A stretch of 64,000 nt of DNA from Oceaniglobus ichthyenteri (GTDB lineage Bacteria > Pseudomonadota > Alphaproteobacteria > Rhodobacterales > Rhodobacteraceae), in the NCBI RefSeq assembly GCF_003057885.1, contig NZ_QAGK01000012.1, forward strand, positions 1 through 64,000, given 5' to 3'. A program made the position numbers and the translations under genes. Positions 53,678 to 62,376 of this stretch are shown here, one piece after another; position 1 is the stretch's first letter; each line of letters opens with the position of its first letter. The notes under the pieces are model-generated. The model saw only the letters and a program-made list of their open reading frames with translations. It ran no database searches and had not been told where the DNA came from.

Positions 53678-54592
53678 ATGGGCGAGAGTGACGACGGGCC
53701 GAGTGAGGCCATAGAGGACGACAGTAACGACTCGTCCCAAAAACGCGGCCTCTTTGGACGGCTGATTGATGCATTCAACCCCGGCGAAGGGGAGGCGGAA
53801 GAGGGCGGAGCCGCGTGTTTTGGCCCGGCAGGTACGCATCTTCCCGGCTTGTCAAATCTGCGACGGATGCGGGTGGATGATGTTTCGATCCCCACCGTTG
53901 AAATCGTTTCCGTTCCCCATGACATCAGCCAGCAGGATTTGGTGCGCGTTTTCCGCGAAAGCGGGATGACACGATTGCCGGTTTACCGCGATACGTTGGA
54001 TCAACCGATTGGTATGATTCACCTCAAGGATTTCGCGCTGCAACATGGTTTCAACGGCACAACCGCACAATTTGACCTGCAGACGATGCTGCGGCCATTG
54101 ATTTATGCGCCGCCCTCAATGCCGATCGGTGTGCTTTTGCAGAAAATGCAAAGTGACCGGATGCATATGGCATTGGTCATTGATGAATACGGCGGTGTCG
54201 ATGGGTTGGTCACGATCGAGGATTTGATCGAACAGGTGATCGGCGAAATCGAAGACGAACATGATATCGACGAAGGCCAATACTGGACCGAGGAAAAGCC
54301 CGGCGTGTTTCTGGCGCTGGCCAAAACCCCGCTTGACGAGCTTGAGGCGCGCATCGGGCTGCGCCTGGTCGACCCCGAAGAGGAAGAGGAAATCGATACT
54401 TTGGGCGGTGTCGCCTATGTGTTGACCGGCCGCATTCCCGCGCGGGGCGAGGTTATTTCACATCCGTCGGGTGCCCAGTTGGAAATTGTCGATGCCGATC
54501 CACGGCGGATCAAGCGTATTCGCGTGCGTCTGGCCGGGGCCGAACGCCCGGTTGAACGGGGCGCAGAAAAGGCCGCTGCCAGCAGTGTCTAA
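53678..54592 (+). CDS. ybeX: CorC/HlyC-family CBS-domain protein
   Basis: This 304-residue protein has two CBS domains (about residues 60-190; MRVDDVSIPTVEIVSVPHD marks the first, and GVLLQKMQSDRMHMALVIDE the second) and a C-terminal CorC_HlyC domain with GGVAYVLTGRIPARGEVI. YbeX is linked to ribosome metabolism and magnesium homeostasis. There is no DUF21 membrane domain, so it is the soluble form. It precedes lnt with an 8-bp overlap. Confidence 0.92.
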   Translation: MGESDDGPSEAIEDDSNDSSQKRGLFGRLIDAFNPGEGEAEEGGAACFGPAGTHLPGLSNLRRMRVDDVSIPTVEIVSVPHDISQQDLVRVFRESGMTRLPVYRDTLDQPIGMIHLKDFALQHGFNGTTAQFDLQTMLRPLIYAPPSMPIGVLLQKMQSDRMHMALVIDEYGGVDGLVTIEDLIEQVIGEIEDEHDIDEGQYWTEEKPGVFLALAKTPLDELEARIGLRLVDPEEEEEIDTLGGVAYVLTGRIPARGEVISHPSGAQLEIVDADPRRIKRIRVRLAGAERPVERGAEKAAASSV

Positions 54593-56075
54593 GCTACACG
54601 GTTGGCGATTGTGGGCGGTGTGCCTTGGCGCGGGGGCGATGGCGGCCTTGGGTCAGGTGCCGTTTTCATTGGTGCCTGTTGCCCTGATCGCCCTGGCGTT
54701 CTGCTGTGCCCTGTTCATGACGGCGGCAAACTGGCGCCGTGCCGCGCTGATCGGGTGGATATGTGGCGCGGGCTATTTCGCGGTGACCCTGCATTGGATC
54801 GTTGAACCGTTTCTGGTGGATGCGCCGCGCCATGGCTGGATGGCCCCGTTTGCGTTGATATTTTCGGCCTTCGGGTTTTCGCTGTTTTGGGCGTTTGGCT
54901 TTGGGCTGGCCCATGGTATCGCCCGCCCCGGATGGTGCCGTGCCGTGGCCTGGGCCGTGGCCATGACCATGGGCGAAATGCTGCGGGGGTATATCCTCAC
55001 CGGATTTCCCTGGGCGATGCTGGGCTATATCTGGAGCGAGGGGCGCGGCGCACAGATCGTGGCGGTGATCGGGCCTTACGGGCTGACCCTTGTTACGCTG
55101 CTGGGCGTTGCGATTGCCGCGCATCTGGATCGGCGGCGCAGCGCAGCGTTGGTTTTGGTGGGGCTTTGGGGTTGGATCATCGGCACCGGGCATCTGTTGC
55201 TGGACCCCGCCCAACCCGCGCCCGCCGACGCCGCCACACTTCGGCTGGTCCAACCCAATGCGCCGCAAAACGAAAAATGGGATCCCGACCGCGCGATGGT
55301 GTTTTTCAACCGCCAGCTTGATTATACCGCCGCGCCCGGTGCGCCGGATCTGACCATCTGGCCCGAAACCGCCATTCCGTGGTTGGCCGAACCGGGCCAC
55401 CCGGCGTTGGAGCAAATTGCCTTTGCCGCGCAGGACCGGCCGGTGATCATCGGTGCGCAACGTCTGGAAGGGTTCCGCGCGTTCAACAGCCTGCTGAGAT
55501 TGGGTGTTGGCGGCGAAATCAACGCAACTTACGATAAACATCATCTGGTTCCACTGGGCGAATATATCCCATTCGGTCAGGTCACATCATGGATGGGGCT
55601 GCAAAGTTTCGCGGCCCAGGATGGCTATGGATTTTCGGCCGGGCCGGGGCCGGAGTTGTTGGATCTGGGGCCATTGGGCCGCACATTGCCGTTAATCTGT
55701 TACGAGGCGGTGTTTCCACAGGATTTGCGCGGCACCGCACGCCCCGATTGGATCGTGCAGATCACAAATGACGCGTGGTTCGGCACATTTGCCGGCCCAC
55801 AACAGCATCTGGCACAGGCGCGGTTGCGCGCGATTGAACAGGGGCTTCCGTTGGTGCGGGTGGCCAATACCGGTATTTCCGGCCTGATTGATGCCCGGGG
55901 GCGGCTGCGCGATCATATCCCGCTGGGCCAAGCGGGGTATATTGATGTGCGCCTGCCCAAGGCGCGGGCCGCGACGCCCTATTCCAAAACCGGCGATTTG
56001 CCTTTGGCCCTGTTGCTGTGTGTATTTGCCGCGGCGCTATTACCGGGGCGGAGCGCTAAGGTAATTGATCCTTAA
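54585..56075 (+). CDS. lnt: Apolipoprotein N-acyltransferase
   Basis: This 496-residue membrane enzyme adds the third acyl chain to lipoproteins. It has about six N-terminal membrane helices (VCLGAGAMAALGQVPFSLVP onward) and then a periplasmic nitrilase domain with the catalytic triad: Glu in IWPETAIPWLA, Lys in YDKHHLVPLGEYIPFG, and Cys in LPLICYEAVFP. A final helix ends the chain. The start GTG at 54585 overlaps the ybeX stop. The N-terminal residues before it are the other frame of ybeX. Confidence 0.94.
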   Translation: MSKLHGWRLWAVCLGAGAMAALGQVPFSLVPVALIALAFCCALFMTAANWRRAALIGWICGAGYFAVTLHWIVEPFLVDAPRHGWMAPFALIFSAFGFSLFWAFGFGLAHGIARPGWCRAVAWAVAMTMGEMLRGYILTGFPWAMLGYIWSEGRGAQIVAVIGPYGLTLVTLLGVAIAAHLDRRRSAALVLVGLWGWIIGTGHLLLDPAQPAPADAATLRLVQPNAPQNEKWDPDRAMVFFNRQLDYTAAPGAPDLTIWPETAIPWLAEPGHPALEQIAFAAQDRPVIIGAQRLEGFRAFNSLLRLGVGGEINATYDKHHLVPLGEYIPFGQVTSWMGLQSFAAQDGYGFSAGPGPELLDLGPLGRTLPLICYEAVFPQDLRGTARPDWIVQITNDAWFGTFAGPQQHLAQARLRAIEQGLPLVRVANTGISGLIDARGRLRDHIPLGQAGYIDVRLPKARAATPYSKTGDLPLALLLCVFAAALLPGRSAKVIDP

Positions 56076-56104
56076 CCCCAGACAGTGTACCCCGCGCCAT
56101 CACA

Positions 56105-56151
56105 CCCGGCGCAACGGCTTCCTGGCGCGTCGGGCTCATTTGAATGGAGCA
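56105..56151 (+). promoter_or_regulatory. SAM/SAH riboswitch in the metK leader
   Basis: CCCGGCGC (56105-56112) pairs with GCGTCGGG (56127-56134, one G-U pair). The loop is the conserved AACGGCTTCCTGGC (56113-56126), and TGGAGCA follows at 56145-56151. This matches the Rhodobacterales SAM/SAH motif, where the loop forms a pseudoknot with the GGAGC that also contains the ribosome site of metK (ATG at 56159). Ligand binding should hide the ribosome site and lower MetK synthesis. Confidence 0.88.
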
Positions 56152-56158
56152 CGTCCCA

Positions 56159-57340
56159 ATGACCCGCAAGAATTATGTATTCACTTCGGAATCCGTGTCC
56201 GAAGGCCACCCTGACAAGGTGTGCGACCGGATATCAGATGCCATCCTCGATGCGCTGCTGACCGAAGAACCCGAAGCGCGGGTCGCCTGTGAAACCTTTG
56301 CCACAACAAACCGCGTGATCATCGGCGGCGAGGTGGGGCTGAGCGATCCGACCAAGTTGAAAGAATATATGGGCCAGGTTGAGGGAATCACCCGGGCCTG
56401 CATCAAAGACATCGGATATGAGCAGGATAAATTTCACCACGCCACCTGTGAGATCACCAACCTTTTGCATGAACAATCGGCCCATATTGCCCAGGGCGTG
56501 AATTCGGCCGTGGACAAGGATGAGGGCGCCGGCGATCAGGGCATCATGTTTGGCTTTGCCACCCGCGAAACCCCTGAATTGATGCCGGCACCGATTCATT
56601 ATGCCCACGCGATTCTGAAACGTCTGGCCGAAGTGCGCAAGGATGGCACCGAGCCCACTTTGCGCCCCGACGCAAAATCACAGCTTTCGGTGCGCTATGA
56701 AGATGGCAAACCTGTCGGGGTCAGTTCGATCGTGTTGTCGACCCAACATTCTGACGAACGCCAGACCAGCGCCGATATTCGCGCCATCGTCGAACCCTAT
56801 ATTCGCGATGTCCTGCCCCAGGGCTGGATTGACGACGAAACGGTGTGGCACGTGAATCCCACCGGCGTTTTCGTGATCGGTGGCCCGGATGGCGATGCCG
56901 GTCTGACCGGACGCAAGATTATCGTCGATACTTATGGTGGTGCGGCACCCCACGGGGGCGGTGCGTTTTCCGGCAAAGATCCGACCAAGGTTGACCGTTC
57001 CGCCGCCTATGTGGCGCGGTATCTGGCAAAAAATGTGGTTGCGGCGGGCATGGCCGACAAGTGTACGATTCAGCTGTCCTATGCCATTGGCGTGGCGCGG
57101 CCTTTGTCGATTTACGCCGATACCTTTGGCACCGGCGATGTGGCCCCCGCCGAAATCGAGCGCGCCATCGATCAGGTGATTGATCTGACACCGCGCGGTA
57201 TTCGCGAACATCTGGGTCTGAACCGCCCGATTTACGCCCGCACCGCCGCCTATGGCCATTTCGGCCGCGCACCCGAATCCGATGGTGGTTTTTCATGGGA
57301 GCGGACAGATCTGGTGGATGCGCTGAAAAAGGCAATCTGA
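56159..57340 (+). CDS. metK: S-adenosylmethionine synthetase
   Basis: This 393-residue enzyme makes SAM from methionine and ATP. Conserved blocks are [53 protein letters not shown] and the P-loop-like [20 protein letters not shown] choose the ATG at 56159, because the earlier ATG at 56144 overlaps the riboswitch ribosome site and would place translation inside it. It is controlled by the SAM/SAH riboswitch in its leader. No terminator is evident after it. Confidence 0.97.
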   Translation: MTRKNYVFTSESVSEGHPDKVCDRISDAILDALLTEEPEARVACETFATTNRVIIGGEVGLSDPTKLKEYMGQVEGITRACIKDIGYEQDKFHHATCEITNLLHEQSAHIAQGVNSAVDKDEGAGDQGIMFGFATRETPELMPAPIHYAHAILKRLAEVRKDGTEPTLRPDAKSQLSVRYEDGKPVGVSSIVLSTQHSDERQTSADIRAIVEPYIRDVLPQGWIDDETVWHVNPTGVFVIGGPDGDAGLTGRKIIVDTYGGAAPHGGGAFSGKDPTKVDRSAAYVARYLAKNVVAAGMADKCTIQLSYAIGVARPLSIYADTFGTGDVAPAEIERAIDQVIDLTPRGIREHLGLNRPIYARTAAYGHFGRAPESDGGFSWERTDLVDALKKAI

Positions 57341-57436
57341 CAGCTGCGAGATGTTTTTTGGATGAACGCGCTCTTGTGCGTCAGGGTTTTGCGCGGCTTG
57401 GACTGCCGCGCATAACCACAACAAAGAGGGGGCCCC

Positions 57437-57766
57437 ATGGTAGGCGTGAATTTCCCGCGTTCGCGCGACGGCGAACCGTTTGCCTGGGGTCTCTCCGGGC
57501 CCGAACCTGTCGAGATCTGGGAAAGGTTTTCTCCGGCCTATGAGGCGCAACTTGAGCGGTTGGTGTCCACCCTGCAAGAGCTTGGGTTCGCCCCAGCGGT
57601 CGGTGGGGCCGGGTCGGAGGATGGCGAATATGTTCGGGCTGAATATCTGGCCAACAGCCGCGTTGTGTTTTTTTACCACCTCGAAGATCCCGCCGACGCA
57701 CGGTTTATTGCCGCGCTAAACGACGATGATCTGCGCAGATGGATTATCGAATCCTGGGGCGTTTAG
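57437..57766 (+). CDS. Hypothetical protein
   Basis: This 109-residue protein is acidic and apparently soluble, with no signal peptide. It contains EPVEIWERFSPAYEAQLERL, a helix-like segment, then EYVRAEYLANSRVVFFYHLE and a C-terminal DDDLRRWIIESWGV. I recognise no family. It is 96 bp after metK with a GAGGGGG ribosome site. In many Rhodobacterales trmB is next to metK, but no trmB is here. Confidence 0.65.
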   Translation: MVGVNFPRSRDGEPFAWGLSGPEPVEIWERFSPAYEAQLERLVSTLQELGFAPAVGGAGSEDGEYVRAEYLANSRVVFFYHLEDPADARFIAALNDDDLRRWIIESWGV

Positions 57767-57805
57767 CGGGGCGTTTCCCTTTACCCCACACCGCCATTTC
57801 CCTGA

Positions 57806-58861
57806 TCAGATCGCGCGCAACCCGGTCGCCGGTTCAAGGGTGTGTGGCGGCGGCGCCAAAGTGTCGCGCATAACCAGCGACGTGCCAAGTTCGATTGATT
57901 TCAACGGCTTATCGTCTTTCAATAGCCCAACCAGCGCCAAGGCCGATTGTCGGCCCATTTCACGGTGGGGGACATGAACACTTGTCAGCGCCGGGATGGT
58001 AATCTGGGCAAGCTGCATATCGTCAAACCCGGTGATTGAAACATCGGCGGGCACTTTGATTCCCATCTCATGGGCCCGGCGTAACGCTCCCACCGCCAGC
58101 ACATCATTGCCGCAAAAAACCGCGGTGGGGCGCGGCGTTGATTGCATCAGGGTTGCAAACGCAACAGCGCCCTGTTCGATGCCATATGTCGTTGTGACCA
58201 TTTGCAAATCTTTCGGGTCCAAACCGGCGGATTTCAGAGCATTGCGAATGCCCGTCAGACGCCCTGATGCACGGTCGTTGGTGGATGTGTCAGCCGAAAT
58301 CAGCGCCAGACGTTTGTGGCCCAAATCAATGACCGCATCGGCCATCTTTTGCATTGCCGCCACGTTGTCAAACCCGACTGATGGCTGTTTCAACGCAGGT
58401 TCATAGGCCCAGGTGACAAGCGCCGGAACGCCTTGGGTTTCCAAAAACTGATATATCTCGGGGGCGCGGGCATGGCCGATCAATAACAGGGCATCAGCCC
58501 CGCGCGCCACCAAAGACCTGATCTGTTCCTCTTCGATATCCTGGCGGTACGAGGTGCTGGCGACGAGCATGGTATAGCCGTGGCCGCGCAACTCTTCCTG
58601 AAACGCTTGCAGGGCGCGGGCGAAAATCGCATTTTCCATGGTGGGGATGATTGCGCCGATGGTGTTGGTGCGACGCGATGCCATCGCCTTGGCGCCGAAA
58701 TTCGGCGAATATCCCAGTTCCGCCACAGCGGCCATCACCCGTTCGCGGGTTGGTTTGGCAACCTGTGTGGGAAAGTTGAGACACCGCGATACCGTCGCAG
58801 TCGACACACCTGCCATTTGCGCGACATCATGCAAGGTCGGTATCGAGTGGCGTTGCGGCAT
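57806..58861 (-). CDS. LacI-family transcriptional regulator
   Basis: This 351-residue protein has an N-terminal LacI helix-turn-helix (IPTLHDVAQMAGVSTATVSR, with the hinge FGAKAMASRRTNTIG) and a periplasmic-binding-like effector domain (IGAIIPTMENAIFARALQAF, DALLLIGHARAPEIYQFLE, CGNDVLAVGALRRAHEMG). It probably controls the divergent TRAP transporter operon and senses its substrate or a derivative. The substrate is not evident. The 153-bp gap to the next gene has promoters for both. Confidence 0.93.
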   Translation of the reverse strand: MPQRHSIPTLHDVAQMAGVSTATVSRCLNFPTQVAKPTRERVMAAVAELGYSPNFGAKAMASRRTNTIGAIIPTMENAIFARALQAFQEELRGHGYTMLVASTSYRQDIEEEQIRSLVARGADALLLIGHARAPEIYQFLETQGVPALVTWAYEPALKQPSVGFDNVAAMQKMADAVIDLGHKRLALISADTSTNDRASGRLTGIRNALKSAGLDPKDLQMVTTTYGIEQGAVAFATLMQSTPRPTAVFCGNDVLAVGALRRAHEMGIKVPADVSITGFDDMQLAQITIPALTSVHVPHREMGRQSALALVGLLKDDKPLKSIELGTSLVMRDTLAPPPHTLEPATGLRAI

Positions 58862-58946
58862 ACAAATCCTGAGTATTCACGTCTGAGAAAATATCGGTTT
58901 GTCGTCTTACCAGCATAACAGATGATAAAACAGTCGATGTAAAGGC

Positions 58947-58975
58947 TTGCATTTCGAAAATATCACGGTTTAAAT
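58947..58975 (+). promoter_or_regulatory. Candidate promoter of the TRAP operon
   Basis: TTGCAT (58947-58952) and TTAAAT (58970-58975), 17 bp apart, resemble weak sigma-70 boxes 40 bp before the first ribosome site of the operon. Confidence 0.3.
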
Positions 58976-59014
58976 AAAAAAGGGAATTGGCGTAGCGATC
59001 GGGAGGATACGCAG

Positions 59015-59188
59015 ATGCCGCTTTACGGAGCACTCATCTTGTTTACGATTTTTGCAGCAAACGTGGTGCTTGGCGCCATGTCCAATGCCGCATTTCTAAG
59101 CGATGTGGGCGAAATGCTCGTGTTGTGGGGTGTCGCGGTGCTGTTCGTTATCGTGGTTCTCAAGAAAGAGGCCGACGCCAGGAAATAG
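59015..59188 (+). CDS. Small membrane protein at the head of the TRAP operon
   Basis: This 57-residue protein starts MPLYGALILFTIFAANVVLG. It has two predicted membrane helices (about residues 4-24 and 33-50) separated by SNAAFLSDVGEM, and a charged end KKEADARK. GGGAGGAT lies 6 bases before the ATG. The stop is 29 bp before dctP. It is not part of the known three-part TRAP system. It may be an accessory subunit, but no family is known to me. Confidence 0.7.
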   Translation: MPLYGALILFTIFAANVVLGAMSNAAFLSDVGEMLVLWGVAVLFVIVVLKKEADARK

Positions 59189-59217
59189 GCCTAATTCAAC
59201 AGATCAGGGAGGATCGA

Positions 59218-60366
59218 ATGATGGATCAAGAGAACGAAATCAAATCCGCCGAACGGCGCAATTTTCTGAAGCTGGCCGGCATGGGCAGCTTTACCGCAGC
59301 GGTTGTTGCGGGTGCGGCCGGAACGCTTTGGTCATCCGAGGCCGCGGCCCAGACGGCGAACGAAGAGCGTGACCGCGAAGCGGCCGCCGATCATGTGATG
59401 ACGTTGGCCACAGAATATGTCATCGGCACAACGCGCAGCTATCCGGTGATGCAGCTGGACGTGAAAGAAAACCTGCAAAACGCATCCAATGGCAAAATTT
59501 ACGTCAAACTTGCACCGGGTGGGCAACTTGGCACCGGGTCTGCGCTGGCGCAAAAGGTGCAGGGCGGCACCGTTAATGCAGGGCAGTTTTCCCTTTCGAA
59601 CTTTGCGCCCTTTGCCCCGGCTGTCGATCTGATCAACATGCCGTATTTCTGCGGTGCGAATCAGCGTTTCGTGAACCTGGTCACATCCGACATCTGGAAA
59701 ACCGAAGTCGACGCCATGGTTGAACAGCGCGGGTTCAAGCCGATGTTCTATTTCTGCATTGATCCGCGCGTCATGGCCGTGCGCAAGGGCGGCGCCGGGG
59801 CGATCATGACACCGGGCGATCTGCAGGGGGTCAAATTCCGCGTGCCCGGCTCGCAGATGTTGCAACAATTTTACCGTATGGCCGGGGCCAACCCGACGCC
59901 TGTGGCCTGGGGTGAAACATCATCGGCCATCAAACAGGGCGTTGCCGATGCGTTGGATCCGGCTGTTGGCGCGCTCTATGCCTTTGGTTTCAAAGACATC
60001 CTTAGCCATGTGACCTTTACACAGGCGGTGCCTGACAGTCAGGTCTACGCCTGCAACCTGGAATGGTACAACACCCTGCCGGGCGACGTGCAAGAGGCCA
60101 TCACATGGGCATCCGAGATGAGCTTTCATCAAAACCTTGCCAAGGTTCCGTCGTCGCGCGCCTTTGCCATGGCGGAAATGGCCAAGAGCGGCGTTGAATT
60201 CCACTCGCTCAGCGACGACCAGCTTGCCGAATGGAAAGACACGGTTGGCTATCAGCGGTCGGAATGGGACGGGTTCAAGACCGAACTTGCCGGGTCGATG
60301 GACACGTTCGAAAAACTGGTCGAAGCGGCCGGAACCCGTGGGCAATTTTACGTTCACGACGCCTGA
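59218..60366 (+). CDS. dctP: TRAP transporter substrate-binding protein
   Basis: This 382-residue periplasmic protein has a twin-arginine signal (ERRNFLKLAGMGSF) with cleavage near AAAQTA. The mature DctP fold includes GGQLGTGSALAQKVQGGTVN, PGDLQGVKFRVPGSQML and VAWGETSSAIKQGVADALDP, with the conserved arginine in KFRVPG that salt-bridges a carboxylate. The substrate is probably an organic acid, keto acid or amino-acid-like carboxylate. It works with the DctQ and DctM proteins encoded downstream. Confidence 0.92.
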   Translation: MMDQENEIKSAERRNFLKLAGMGSFTAAVVAGAAGTLWSSEAAAQTANEERDREAAADHVMTLATEYVIGTTRSYPVMQLDVKENLQNASNGKIYVKLAPGGQLGTGSALAQKVQGGTVNAGQFSLSNFAPFAPAVDLINMPYFCGANQRFVNLVTSDIWKTEVDAMVEQRGFKPMFYFCIDPRVMAVRKGGAGAIMTPGDLQGVKFRVPGSQMLQQFYRMAGANPTPVAWGETSSAIKQGVADALDPAVGALYAFGFKDILSHVTFTQAVPDSQVYACNLEWYNTLPGDVQEAITWASEMSFHQNLAKVPSSRAFAMAEMAKSGVEFHSLSDDQLAEWKDTVGYQRSEWDGFKTELAGSMDTFEKLVEAAGTRGQFYVHDA

Positions 60367-60480
60367 TCGACACAGATCGGCGGGCGCTGAATGCGGCGCC
60401 CGCCACATTCCAAACATTCAAAGCGCTGCTTTTTCCGGCCATTCCGGAGCATTTGTCGCGTGATGTCTCCGGGGGGACAG

Positions 60481-60993
60481 ATGGAAACTTTGCGCAATAT
60501 CGACCGCAACGCCGAAAGATGGCTGCTGTTGGTCTTTTATGTCATGCTTGTCATCACGATGGCGATCGAGGTGCTGCGGCGCGAGGTGTTTTCCTATTCC
60601 TCGGTCTGGGGCGAAGAGATCGTGCGCTATTCCTTCATTTATCTTGCCTGGATCGGGGCATCGGCGGCGATCCGGGATCGCGCCCATATCCGCATTGACG
60701 TGATCATGCATTATATCGGGCCACGGCCAAAGGCACTGCTGTATATCTTTGGCGATATCGTGATGTTTCTGGTCGCTGTGATCGCGCTTTACTGGTCGTT
60801 CGAAACGGTTCTGGTTTCGGCAAAATTCGGGTCGGTCACCGCCGGGCTTCGCATTTCGCAAATCTGGTTTCTGATGGCCGTTCCGGTCGGATTTACGCTG
60901 ATGATCTGGCGGCTCATTCAATCTTTTCTTCGTGATGTCAAAGCCCTGAAAGACGGGACTGACGTTTACGAAGGCAATACTCTGTTCGATTGA
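60481..60993 (+). CDS. dctQ: TRAP transporter small membrane subunit
   Basis: This 170-residue protein has four membrane helices (AERWLLLVFYVMLVITMAIE, then FIYLAWIGASAAIRDRAHIR, FGDIVMFLVAVIALYWSFE and IWFLMAVPVGFTLMIWRLIQ), the DctQ layout. The ATG at 60481 has GGGGGG nearby. It pairs with DctM to form the sodium-coupled membrane unit. The gap from dctP is 114 bp and that to dctM is 12 bp. Confidence 0.92.
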   Translation: METLRNIDRNAERWLLLVFYVMLVITMAIEVLRREVFSYSSVWGEEIVRYSFIYLAWIGASAAIRDRAHIRIDVIMHYIGPRPKALLYIFGDIVMFLVAVIALYWSFETVLVSAKFGSVTAGLRISQIWFLMAVPVGFTLMIWRLIQSFLRDVKALKDGTDVYEGNTLFD

Positions 60994-61005
60994 GGAAATA
61001 CTTAA

Positions 61006-62331
61006 ATGTGGCAACAAATCAATCAGACAGTGGAACTGGGCTGGGATTTCCACCTGCCGGTGATCTTGTTTGTATCGCTGATCGCGCTGGCGGTTCCGGT
61101 CTGGGCGGCGATCGGGGCTGGCGCGATCGTCATGCTGGTCATGTCGGGCGACATGCCGCTGAGTGCGGTTGGCGAAACGCTGTTCAGCGGCATCGATTCC
61201 TTTGCGCTCACGGCGGTGCCGTTGTTCATTCTGACCGGTGATGTTTTGGTGCGCACCGGTTTGTCGCGCAAATTTCTTGACGTCGCCGAGGCCCTGACCA
61301 GCTTTGCCAAAGGCGGGTTCGGATCGGCGACAGTTCTGGTGTGCGGCATGTTCGCGGCCATTTCCGGGTCGGATGCGGCGGGTGCGGCGGCGGTGGGGCG
61401 AATGACAATCAGCCGTCTTGTCGAATCCGGTTATCCGCGGCCCTATGCCTGTGCGCTGGTTGCGGCGGGGGCCTGTACCGGCATTCTGATTCCGCCCTCC
61501 ATTGCCTATATCATCATCGGTCTTGTTCTGGGAATTTCGGCATCAACCCTGTTTCTGGCCGCACTGATCCCCGGCCTTGCGATCCTTACATCGATCCTGA
61601 TTACAAATATCATCGTCAACCGTATCTATAATTACGAAGGCGGCGGCATGCTCAGTTTCGCAGAGTGGTTCACAAATCTGGGCCGCTCGCTGAAATCGGG
61701 GTGGTATGCGTTCATCGTGCCGGGCATCATTTTTTACGGCATCTTCTCGGGGCGTCTGACCCCGACTGAGGCGGGCGCCACCGCGGTTGTTGTCACGATC
61801 ATCATGGGGTTCATTCTGCGCACGCTGAAGTTTGCAGATTTTCCCGCGATGCTGCTCAGCTCGGCCAAAGTGAACGGTGTGATCCTGCCGATCATCGCAT
61901 TTTCGGCGCCTCTGGCCGAAGCCCTGGCAATCATGGGTGTTCCGCAGGGGTTTGTGAATTCTGTCACTTCATTGACGGACGAACCCTGGGTGCTGATCCT
62001 GTTGATGATCGCGATTCTGATCGCGGCGGGCTGTGTGATGGAGACGACTCCAAATATCGTGATCCTCGCGCCGATCCTGAAACCGTTGGCCGACAATATC
62101 GGCATGAATGAAATTCAGTTTTGTATCATGATGGTCACGGCGTTGGGTGTCGGATTTATCACGCCGCCCCTTGGGCTGAACCTGTTTGTGGTGGCCGGGA
62201 TCACGGGCGAATCCATTCTGCGGATTGCATGGCGTGCGATACCATTTGTTCTGGTCATGTTGATTGTGGTTCTGCTGATCGCATATATCCCGGCCATTTC
62301 CACGACCCTGTTGCCGGATATTTACAAATAG
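61006..62331 (+). CDS. dctM: TRAP transporter large membrane subunit
   Basis: This 441-residue protein has about twelve membrane helices. DctM signatures include AISGSDAAGAAAVGRMTISR, GACTGILIPPSIAYIIIGLV, PGIIFYGIFSGRLTPTEAGA and GVGFITPPLGLNLFVVAGIT. Together with DctQ it imports the solute delivered by DctP, using the sodium gradient. It is complete and ends in LLPDIYK. Confidence 0.95.
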   Translation: MWQQINQTVELGWDFHLPVILFVSLIALAVPVWAAIGAGAIVMLVMSGDMPLSAVGETLFSGIDSFALTAVPLFILTGDVLVRTGLSRKFLDVAEALTSFAKGGFGSATVLVCGMFAAISGSDAAGAAAVGRMTISRLVESGYPRPYACALVAAGACTGILIPPSIAYIIIGLVLGISASTLFLAALIPGLAILTSILITNIIVNRIYNYEGGGMLSFAEWFTNLGRSLKSGWYAFIVPGIIFYGIFSGRLTPTEAGATAVVVTIIMGFILRTLKFADFPAMLLSSAKVNGVILPIIAFSAPLAEALAIMGVPQGFVNSVTSLTDEPWVLILLMIAILIAAGCVMETTPNIVILAPILKPLADNIGMNEIQFCIMMVTALGVGFITPPLGLNLFVVAGITGESILRIAWRAIPFVLVMLIVVLLIAYIPAISTTLLPDIYK

Positions 62332-62376
62332 GCCGGGTCTGTCAGGGTGGGGGCATAAATCCAGGGGACACACGGG

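Noticed and set aside
58862-59014. LacI operator in the divergent gap before the TRAP operon
   Set aside because: Weak dyads around central CG are present (for example near AATATCGGTTT) but none is symmetric enough to name.
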